Below, one piece after another: positions 1 through 5,597 of a stretch of DNA of 6,141 nucleotides. Every line of letters starts with the position of its first letter. Within the stretch, counting starts at the first letter, position 1. The DNA lies in assembly GCA_945950065.1 (NCBI GenBank), contig CAMFGQ010000084.1, positions 1 to 6,141 on the forward strand, read 5' to 3'. The translations under genes and the position numbers were made by a program. This DNA is from an uncultured Clostridia bacterium. Lineage in GTDB: Bacteria; Bacillota; Clostridia; Peptostreptococcales; Acidaminobacteraceae. The notes below the pieces were generated by a model. The model made no database searches. It was given only the letters and a program-made list of their open reading frames with translations, and was not told where the DNA came from.

Positions 1-17
1 AATTTATCTTCAAAACC

Positions 18-46
18 TTTACAAAGTCAAGGCTCTGTGCTACTAT
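18..46 (+). promoter_or_regulatory. Sigma-A/sigma-70-type promoter for rpsO
   Basis: A -35 element TTTACA (18-23) is separated by exactly 17 bp from a -10 element TACTAT (41-46). A TG dinucleotide at 38-39, one base before the -10, gives an extended -10. The AT-rich bases 1-17 just upstream could act as an UP-like element. Transcription would be expected to start near 53-54, giving a leader of about 72 nt before the rpsO start codon. This start lies just before the leader hairpin that begins at 56, which makes the arrangement self-consistent. The match is by eye only; the start site has not been measured. Confidence 0.7.
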
Positions 47-54
47 TCTTATGG

Positions 55-121
55 TACTTGTGCTTTAGTAGCATGCTTCTCCAACATCTACGAAGCTCAA
101 GTGAATTTAATTTTAGGAGAA
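55..121 (+). promoter_or_regulatory. rpsO 5' leader: hairpin plus SD-sequestering pseudoknot (candidate S15 autoregulatory element)
   Basis: The leader can fold into one long imperfect hairpin. 56-60 pairs with 98-102, there is a U-U mismatch at 61/97, 62-66 pairs with 92-96 (last pair U-G), A67 is bulged, 68-71 pairs with 88-91, C72 is bulged, and 73-75 pairs with 85-87, leaving a nine-base loop at 76-84. Six loop bases, TTCTCC (77-82), are an exact reverse complement of GGAGAA (116-121), which contains the rpsO Shine-Dalgarno. The result would be an H-type pseudoknot that hides the ribosome binding site. S15 is known to repress its own mRNA through structured leaders in several bacteria, and in E. 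coli through a pseudoknot. That S15 binds this one is inference. No T-run follows the stem, so it is not a terminator. Confidence 0.55.
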
Positions 122-125
122 AGAA

Positions 126-389
126 ATGACAAAAGAAATCAAACAAGAAATCATCAAGGACTACCAACTACATGAAGGTGATGTTGGATCACCTGAAGTA
201 CAAGTAGCCATTCTGACCTACCGCATCAACGAGCTCAATGAGCACTTGAAAATTCATAAGAAAGACCATCATTCACGCCGTGGACTTCTTAAACTGGTAG
301 GTAAGAGAAGAAATCTACTGAACTACGTGAGAAAACAGGACATTGAGCGTTATAGAAGCTTAATTGAACGTCTTAAACTACGTAAATAA
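126..389 (+). CDS. rpsO: Ribosomal protein S15 (uS15)
   Basis: This encodes the 30S subunit protein S15, a primary 16S rRNA binder that recognises the central-domain three-way junction (h20-h21-h22) and nucleates platform assembly. The 87-residue product is one or two residues shorter than the usual 88-89 and is complete. The family signature is plain: GSPEVQVA (21-28), the helix ending NEHLKIHKKDHHSRRGLL (38-55) with the conserved His40, Asp47 and Ser50 that contact rRNA, then GKRRNLLNYV (59-68) and a basic C-terminus. The ATG has AGGAGA (115-120) five bases upstream. A promoter and structured leader precede it and an intrinsic terminator follows its stop codon within two bases. The rpsO-pnp order is the arrangement known from E. 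coli and Bacillus. Identification is secure. Confidence 0.98.
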   Translation: MTKEIKQEIIKDYQLHEGDVGSPEVQVAILTYRINELNEHLKIHKKDHHSRRGLLKLVGKRRNLLNYVRKQDIERYRSLIERLKLRK

Positions 390-390
390 G

Positions 391-414
391 AGGTGGGGAT
401 TCCCACCTTTTCTT
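391..414 (+). terminator. Intrinsic terminator between rpsO and pnp
   Basis: A perfect 7-bp stem, AGGTGGG (391-397) with CCCACCT (402-408), closes a four-base loop GATT and is followed by a T-rich tract (TTTTCTT, 408-414). The stem can be extended by A-T and G-T pairs into the rpsO stop codon. Its place directly after rpsO and 36 bases before pnp matches the E. coli layout, where a partial terminator separates the two genes and allows readthrough. Here it would let S15 be made in excess over PNPase. It may also protect the rpsO mRNA 3' end. Confidence 0.85.
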
Positions 415-449
415 CATATTGTAAAGAACAAAGTAAATAGGAGGAAGTA

Positions 450-2819
450 ATGGAAGAAAGAATCTTTCGCATGATGCTGGCAGGACGGGAACTCGAAGTA
501 GTCGTCGGAAAATATGCACCCCTCAGCGACGCCACCGTTTTAGTCAGTTATCAAGACACACAGGTCATGGTTCACGTGACCAGCGCAGACCCAAGGGAAG
601 GAATTGACTTTTTCCCTCTAAGCTGTGAATTTCAAGAAAAACTCTATGCTGTCGGTAGAATACCCGGTGGCTATCTCAAACGTGAAGGACGTCCTACTGA
701 AAAAGCAACTCTTGCTTCACGACTCATGGACCGTCCCATCCGCCCCTTGTTCCCTGAAGGTTACAAAAACGATGTACAGGTTATTGCAGAAGTTATGAGT
801 ATCGACCATGAGTGTGGTCCAGAAATTGTTGCTATGATCGGTGCAAGCATCGCACTGAGTCTCGCCAAGAAAATTCCTTTTATGGGTCCCATCGGAGCCA
901 TGCAAATTGGATATCTCAATGAAGAATTTATTTTCAATCCTTCCGAAGAACAACTGGAAGAATCTGATCTTAGCTTAATTGTTGCTGGAACCAAAAACGC
1001 AGTGCTGATGGTTGAAGCACAAGCAAACATCATCCCAGAAGAAAAAATCCTTGAAGCCATCCTGTTAGCCCACGAAGAAATCAAAGGCATTGTTGCCTTT
1101 ATTGAAGAGATTGTGGCTGAAATGGGCATTGTCAAAGATGAATTCGTTGCACCTGAAGTTGATGAAACTAAGAAGAGTTTTGTTGATCAATTTGTCGGTG
1201 GCCGTATGCGCGATATCTTTGCACAAGCACAGGATAAAGAAGCACGTCAAGACGCCATGTCTGTGTTAACAGACGAACTTCTAACAAGTTATGACGAAGA
1301 ATTCCAAGACGTAGAAGAAGTAGGAAACGAGCTTAAGGGACTTCTCAAGGATGTTGAAAAAGACACCATGAGAAAGATGATCGTAAGAGAAGGCATCCGT
1401 CCAGATGGTCGTGTAGCTGATGAGATTCGTCCTCTTCATACTGAAGTATCACTGCTTCGTAGAACCCATGGTTCAGGATATTTTGTGCGTGGTCTGACAA
1501 GTGCATTTAGTGTAACGACACTGGGTGCTTTAGGTGATGCTCAGCGACTGGACGGAATTGAGTTAGAAGAATCCAAGCGCTTTATGCATCACTATAACTT
1601 CCCCAACTTCTCCGTAGGGGAGACAGGACCTATCCGTGGTCCCAATCGTCGCGCCATTGGTCATGGAGCTCTAGGTGAAAAAGCTCTGCTTGCAGTCATT
1701 CCTCATGAAGATGACTTCCCCTATAGCATCCGTGTGGTTTCTGAAGTACTGAGCTCCAACGGATCCAGCTCCCAAGCGAGTATCTGTGCTGCCAGTATGT
1801 CCCTGCTAGATGCGGGTGTTCCCATCAAAGATCAAGTTGCCGGTATCGCCATGGGCCTTGTTAAAGAAGGCGATGATGTGGTGATTCTAAGTGACATCCA
1901 AGGTTTAGAAGACTTCCTTGGTGATATGGACTTTAAGGTTGCTGGTACCAAAGATGGCGTCACTGCCATGCAAATGGACATGAAAATTGCTGGCATTGAT
2001 CGCGATATTCTACAACGTGCCCTTGATCAGGCAAAAGTTGGAAGAATGCATATCTTAGACGCTATGAACCAAGCCATCCATGAACCAGCTGCATTATCAC
2101 CCTATGCACCACGTGTCTTTATCCTTTGGATTCATCCTGATAAGATTCGTGATGTCATTGGAGCAGGTGGTAAAACCATTACAAAAATTACTACAGAAAA
2201 TAACTGCAAAATCGACATTACCGATGATGGTAAAGTGGTTATCACTGCAGAAGATGGAGCAGGTGGCGAAGCAGCCAAGAAAGCCATTGAAGACATCACC
2301 CGTGAAGTGGAAGTGGGTGAGGAGTTCGATGCCAAAATTGTCCGTATTGCAAAATTCGGTGCTTTTGTTGAACTAACTCCTTATCATGAAGCCCTGGTTC
2401 ATATTTCTGAACTAACACAGGAACGTCTTGAAAGCGTGGAATCACAGTTTAAAGAAGGTGAAACCATTAAAGTTAAAGTCATCGGAGTGGATGATGATGG
2501 TAAGATCAGCGCTTCTCGTAAGGCTCTTCTTGATGCAGAAAGCAAGAAAGAATTCCAAGATAAGATCAAAGACATTTCCATTGGCGACATCTTTACTGCA
2601 AAAATCCTTCGCATCGCTAAATTCGGAGCCTTTGTTGAACTGGCTAAGGGAGTCGATGCCCTCTGTCATATCTCTGAACTCACCTTGAAACACCTTCGTC
2701 GTGTCGAAGATGAATTCAAGATTGGTGATGAGATAGTGGTTAAAGTCATCAGCATTGATGGTGACAAAATCGGTGTTTCACGTAAAGCCCTATTAGAAGA
2801 GGCGAAAAGTGAAGGTTAA
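450..2819 (+). CDS. pnp: Polyribonucleotide nucleotidyltransferase (PNPase) with two tandem S1 domains
   Basis: PNPase degrades RNA 3'-to-5' with phosphate, releasing nucleoside diphosphates, and can run in reverse to add tails; it is cytoplasmic and trimeric. Domains in order: RNase PH-like 1 (about 10-145, with GRIPGGYLKREGRP at 69-82 and DRPIRPLFPEG at 94-104), an all-helical linker (about 240-315), catalytic RNase PH-like 2 (about 325-545), KH (about 553-615, GAGG loop at 571-574), S1 (622-694) and a second S1 (711-782). The active site is intact: Arg400-Arg401, phosphate-binding Ser439-441, and Asp488, Asp494 and Lys496, equivalent to E. coli Asp486, Asp492 and Lys494. The 789 residues exceed the usual roughly 700-710, and the extra length is the second S1 domain. 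ATG at 450 has AGGAGG (439-444) five bases upstream. The 3' end overlaps dut by 11 nt. Confidence 0.98.
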   Translation: MEERIFRMMLAGRELEVVVGKYAPLSDATVLVSYQDTQVMVHVTSADPREGIDFFPLSCEFQEKLYAVGRIPGGYLKREGRPTEKATLASRLMDRPIRPLFPEGYKNDVQVIAEVMSIDHECGPEIVAMIGASIALSLAKKIPFMGPIGAMQIGYLNEEFIFNPSEEQLEESDLSLIVAGTKNAVLMVEAQANIIPEEKILEAILLAHEEIKGIVAFIEEIVAEMGIVKDEFVAPEVDETKKSFVDQFVGGRMRDIFAQAQDKEARQDAMSVLTDELLTSYDEEFQDVEEVGNELKGLLKDVEKDTMRKMIVREGIRPDGRVADEIRPLHTEVSLLRRTHGSGYFVRGLTSAFSVTTLGALGDAQRLDGIELEESKRFMHHYNFPNFSVGETGPIRGPNRRAIGHGALGEKALLAVIPHEDDFPYSIRVVSEVLSSNGSSSQASICAASMSLLDAGVPIKDQVAGIAMGLVKEGDDVVILSDIQGLEDFLGDMDFKVAGTKDGVTAMQMDMKIAGIDRDILQRALDQAKVGRMHILDAMNQAIHEPAALSPYAPRVFILWIHPDKIRDVIGAGGKTITKITTENNCKIDITDDGKVVITAEDGAGGEAAKKAIEDITREVEVGEEFDAKIVRIAKFGAFVELTPYHEALVHISELTQERLESVESQFKEGETIKVKVIGVDDDGKISASRKALLDAESKKEFQDKIKDISIGDIFTAKILRIAKFGAFVELAKGVDALCHISELTLKHLRRVEDEFKIGDEIVVKVISIDGDKIGVSRKALLEEAKSEG
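2313..2795 (+). repeat. Tandem duplication of the S1 domain inside pnp
   Basis: Two in-frame copies lie at 2313-2531 and 2580-2795, offset by 267 nt (89 codons). The proteins align along their whole length with about 44 identical residues of 73 by hand count, including the strand AKI(V/L)RIAKFGAFVEL, the HISELT segment and SRKALL at the end. Both copies keep the usual RNA-binding positions: Phe636, Phe639, His651 and Arg690 in the first, and Phe725, Phe728, His740 and Arg778 in the second. Even where the residues are identical many codons differ at the third base, so the duplication is not recent. A charged linker (about 695-710) joins them. Confidence 0.93.
2797..2811 (+). promoter_or_regulatory. 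Ribosome binding site and GTG start of dut
   Basis: AAGAGG (2797-2802) lies six bases before GTG (2809-2811), inside the end of pnp. This fixes the dut start: the next in-frame ATG (2878) would cut through the first dUTPase motif, and no earlier start has a better site. Because the site sits within translated pnp codons, dut translation is probably coupled to pnp. Confidence 0.75.
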
Positions 2820-3243
2820 GATCGTCAATCATTCCAATCATCCACTGCCTGAGTACAAGACGCCAGGTTCTGTGGGAATGGATCTACGCGCTCATCTCGA
2901 AGAGCCCATTACCTTGGGCTCTTTAGAGCGTAAACTGATCCCTACAGGATTGTATATTGAGTTACCCATGGGTTATGAAGCACAGATTCGCCCACGAAGT
3001 GGACTGAGCATTAAGCATGGCCTGAGTCTCATCAATGCCATTGGTACCATTGATAGTGATTACCGCGGTGAACTGCGCATCCCCATGGTCAATCTTTCAA
3101 AGGATAGCTATACCATTGAAGACGGTGAGCGTATAGCACAACTTGTGCTTGCAAAAGTAGAACTGGCTCAATGGGTTGAAGTAGAAGAGCTAGAAGATAC
3201 CCTTCGAGGAGAAGGAGGCTTTGGCTCTACCGGCCATAAATAG
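2809..3243 (+). CDS. dut: Deoxyuridine 5'-triphosphate nucleotidohydrolase (trimeric dUTPase)
   Basis: This enzyme hydrolyses dUTP to dUMP and pyrophosphate, keeping uracil out of DNA and supplying dUMP for thymidylate synthesis. All five motifs of the homotrimeric family are present: I, GSVGMDLRA (20-28); II, RPRSGLS (61-67); III, GTIDSDYRGE (79-88), with the expected catalytic Asp82 and uracil-pocket Tyr85; IV, GERIAQLVL (106-114); and V, RGEGGFGSTG (133-142), the C-terminal arm whose Phe138 caps the nucleotide. At 144 residues it is a typical length. It starts with GTG inside the last codons of pnp (11-nt overlap) and ends 8 nt before ftsK, so it is almost certainly cotranscribed and translationally coupled. 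A strong inverted repeat lies within it at 2900-2923. Confidence 0.97.
   Translation: MKVKIVNHSNHPLPEYKTPGSVGMDLRAHLEEPITLGSLERKLIPTGLYIELPMGYEAQIRPRSGLSIKHGLSLINAIGTIDSDYRGELRIPMVNLSKDSYTIEDGERIAQLVLAKVELAQWVEVEELEDTLRGEGGFGSTGHK
2900..2923 (+). other. Perfect 9-bp inverted repeat within dut
   Basis: AAGAGCCCA (2900-2908) and TGGGCTCTT (2915-2923) are exact reverse complements around a six-base loop TTACCT. The stem is GC-rich at its centre and a G-T pair at 2899/2924 can extend it. Only three T residues follow before AGAG, so it is a weak candidate terminator or attenuator and may equally be an mRNA-stability hairpin or a chance result of codons 31-39. Confidence 0.4.
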
Positions 3244-3254
3244 GAGGGATTTTG
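3242..3254 (+). promoter_or_regulatory. Ribosome binding site and TTG start of ftsK
   Basis: AGGAGGG (3242-3248), overlapping the dut stop codon, lies three bases before TTG (3252-3254). The match to the anti-Shine-Dalgarno is strong but the spacing is short. The next in-frame alternatives (GTC is not a start; Met38 is inside the first membrane segment) would delete the basic N-terminus and cut the first transmembrane helix, so TTG is preferred. Confidence 0.75.
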
Positions 3255-5597
3255 AAAAGAAAACCAACAAGAAAAAAATCCACTCGAACTACAACTACTC
3301 GTACTAACAATAAGAAAAGAACCTTTCCCACAGAGATTAAAATCCTCCTGCTTTTAGCAGTCATGGTCTTTTATCTCTTTGCCATCTTTTCTAGTAAAAC
3401 CGGAGTCATTGGTGACTACATCCGTTCTTTCACCATGGGTATTTTCGGTCATACAGGTTATGCTGTGCCCTTTGTTCTCTTTTTTGTGCTTGCACTTGCT
3501 GTAAGCAAGTCCATGGAGAAGAATAGGGCTCGTTTTAGTGCTGGTATTATTACCTTTTTTGTAGCTTCCTTCTTTTTAGAAGGTATTTTTAAACTGCCAC
3601 GTATACTCACCATTTTCTCCGAAAATGTGAATACCTTAAAGCTCTCTTATTCCACAGGTGTTAGTGGAGAGAGCGGTGGAGTCATCGGGAATCTTCTTAC
3701 CGTTCTTGCCTATAAAGCTGCCGGAAGCATTGGACTCTATGTCTTAACAGTGGTGCTAGCCCTGTTATCTCTTTATTTCTTTACACGTTATTCCATTGTC
3801 AGCTTTCAAAAAGACCTCAGCAAAGCTTCCAAGGATTTTCAACGTAAACGAGAAGAACGGCTTGAAAAGGCACATCTACCTATTGAAAACTTTGAACCAA
3901 GAGAACAGAAATCATCCTTTTTCTTTGGTAGTGAAAGAAATCAAGGTAGACCCCTTGTTGAGCCACCTGTAGAACCAAGAGAGCGACCTTCTTTTGATCT
4001 AAGTGAAGACTTCATCAAGGTGGATTTACGCGAAGAAGAACCTCAGGTTCATCTACCAGAGCAAGAACAAGTAGATATGGTAGAAAAACTAGAAAAAGTA
4101 GAGGAACCTCAACGAGTTGATCCACCAACACCTGATGAAACCGAAGCCTTTACCAAGGAAGTTGAAAAGCAGATTCAAAAGAAACAACGGGCCTATCGCA
4201 AGCCCCCTCAAAACCTACTGCATGGAAGTACCAGTTCTGGTGGCAATACCCGTCATCAGCGACAGCAGATGGTAGAAGAGGCGAAAAAGCTAGAGCAGAT
4301 CCTGTTAACCTTTGGTGTGAAAGCCCAAGTTCTAGAGGTAACCAAGGGTCCCATTGTGAACCGTTTTGAAGTACAACTGGAGCCAGGTATCAAAATCTCC
4401 AAGATTACTGGACTTTCTGAGGACATTGCTTTGAATTTGGCTGTTCCTCAAGTTCGGGTTGCGCCTGTCCCCGGAAAAAGCACTGTGGGCATTGAAGTAC
4501 CCAATAAAGAAAAAGACAGTGTTAGTCTCCTTGAAATCCTACGTAGCCGTGAGTATAAGAGCAGTTCAAGTGAGCTGACCATCGCTCTAGGAAAGGACAT
4601 TTCAGGTAAATCTGTGGTGGCTGACCTTGCCAAAATGCCCCACTTGTTGATTGCGGGAAGTACGGGCTCTGGTAAAAGTGTCTGCATCAATACCATCATC
4701 ACCAGTCTTCTTTACAATGCTTCACCCGAAGATGTAAAGATGTTAATGGTGGACCCAAAGGTGGTAGAACTAAGCAATTATAATGGTATCCCTCACTTGA
4801 TCCTTCCCGTGGTGACAGATCCTAAAAAAGCTGCCATCGCACTAGGATGGGCGGTCAACGAAATGACCAGACGCTATGAAGTCATTGCAGAAGCTAAAGT
4901 AAGAGATATATACAGTTATAACAACAAATTCCCTGAAAATAAATTGCCTCGCATCGTCGTCATCATTGACGAGTTAGCGGATCTGATGATGGTAGCACCC
5001 ACCCAGGTGGAAGATAGCATCGCACGTCTGACTCAGATGGCAAGAGCTGCAGGAATCCATCTCATCGTTGCGACCCAACGACCATCTACAGATGTCATTA
5101 CGGGACAGATTAAAACCAACATTCCTTCCCGTATTTCCTTTGCTGTAAGTTCTGCTATTGACTCCAGAATTATTTTGGATAGTGCTGGAGCTGAAAAACT
5201 CCTTGGGAAAGGGGATATGCTTTTCCTTCCCATGGGCAGTAATCGTGCACGACGTGTGCAAGGATGCTTCATCTCTGATGAAGAAATCAGCAATGTGGTG
5301 GAATACATCAAGGGACAAGACATCGCAACGGAATATAATAAAGAAATTCTAGAAAAGCCTGCACAAGCCCAGGAGAGCGACTTTGATGATGAACATTTTG
5401 AAGATGCTATTCGCCTTGTCATCGATATGAAAAGCGCTTCAGCCAGTATGCTACAACGACGCTTTCGTATTGGCTACAACCGGGCAGGAAGGCTGATCGA
5501 TATGATGGAAGAGCTTGGCATTGTGGGGCCTCCACAATCCAGTAAACCTCGTGATGTACTGGTCACCAGTTATGAGGAAGTCCCCCCATGGAAATAA
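3252..5597 (+). CDS. ftsK: FtsK/SpoIIIE-family DNA translocase
   Basis: This is a membrane-anchored hexameric ATPase that pumps chromosomal DNA through the closing division (or sporulation) septum. A Lys/Arg/Thr-rich cytoplasmic start (1-28) leads into about four transmembrane segments (near 29-48, 69-87, 96-113 and 150-178). A charged Glu/Pro/Gln-rich linker (about 185-335) follows, then the translocase: alpha domain (about 340-435), RecA-like beta domain with Walker A GSTGSGKS (469-476) and Walker B VVIIDELAD (569-577, Asp573-Glu574), and a C-terminal winged-helix gamma domain (about 713-775, LQRRFRIGYNRAGRLID) that reads the polar DNA sequences directing movement. At 781 residues it is close to B. 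subtilis SpoIIIE (787), not the much longer E. coli FtsK. Sequence alone does not separate a vegetative FtsK from a sporulation SpoIIIE, so the symbol is generic. TTG start; the 3' end overlaps mnmH by 10 nt. Confidence 0.95.
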   Translation: MKRKPTRKKSTRTTTTRTNNKKRTFPTEIKILLLLAVMVFYLFAIFSSKTGVIGDYIRSFTMGIFGHTGYAVPFVLFFVLALAVSKSMEKNRARFSAGIITFFVASFFLEGIFKLPRILTIFSENVNTLKLSYSTGVSGESGGVIGNLLTVLAYKAAGSIGLYVLTVVLALLSLYFFTRYSIVSFQKDLSKASKDFQRKREERLEKAHLPIENFEPREQKSSFFFGSERNQGRPLVEPPVEPRERPSFDLSEDFIKVDLREEEPQVHLPEQEQVDMVEKLEKVEEPQRVDPPTPDETEAFTKEVEKQIQKKQRAYRKPPQNLLHGSTSSGGNTRHQRQQMVEEAKKLEQILLTFGVKAQVLEVTKGPIVNRFEVQLEPGIKISKITGLSEDIALNLAVPQVRVAPVPGKSTVGIEVPNKEKDSVSLLEILRSREYKSSSSELTIALGKDISGKSVVADLAKMPHLLIAGSTGSGKSVCINTIITSLLYNASPEDVKMLMVDPKVVELSNYNGIPHLILPVVTDPKKAAIALGWAVNEMTRRYEVIAEAKVRDIYSYNNKFPENKLPRIVVIIDELADLMMVAPTQVEDSIARLTQMARAAGIHLIVATQRPSTDVITGQIKTNIPSRISFAVSSAIDSRIILDSAGAEKLLGKGDMLFLPMGSNRARRVQGCFISDEEISNVVEYIKGQDIATEYNKEILEKPAQAQESDFDDEHFEDAIRLVIDMKSASASMLQRRFRIGYNRAGRLIDMMEELGIVGPPQSSKPRDVLVTSYEEVPPWK

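Noticed and set aside
75..96. Alternative leader hairpin GCTTC (75-79) with GAAGC (92-96)
   Set aside because: Only five pairs and a 12-base loop, mutually exclusive with the much longer 56-102 hairpin. It might be an alternative state but is not supported separately.
56..102. Leader hairpin as a terminator of an upstream gene
   Set aside because: No T-run follows the stem, the stem is interrupted by bulges, and a promoter lies directly before it. A regulatory leader fits better.
364..392. Possible pnp promoter with TTGAAC at 364-369
   Set aside because: At 17 bp spacing the -10 would be TAAGAG, a poor match, and it would lie at the terminator stem. Not strong enough to call.
350..535. Reverse-strand open frame across the rpsO-pnp junction
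   Set aside because: It is antisense to two certain genes, resembles no known protein, and runs through the terminator; it is a shadow frame.
2080..2376. 98-codon + strand frame inside pnp
   Set aside because: It lies in a different frame of the KH/S1 coding region, has a low-complexity composition and no ribosome binding site that I can see.
3494..3510. 7-bp perfect hairpin (ACTTGCT/AGCAAGT, three-base loop) in ftsK
   Set aside because: It is short, AT-rich in part, lies in codons for a membrane-segment end, has no T-run after it, and is expected by chance in a window of this size.
4974..5422. Overlapping reverse-strand frames of 114 and 129 codons inside ftsK
   Set aside because: Both oppose the highly conserved ATPase core, and their sequence is what the complement of that conserved coding region gives. 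No sign of an independent gene.
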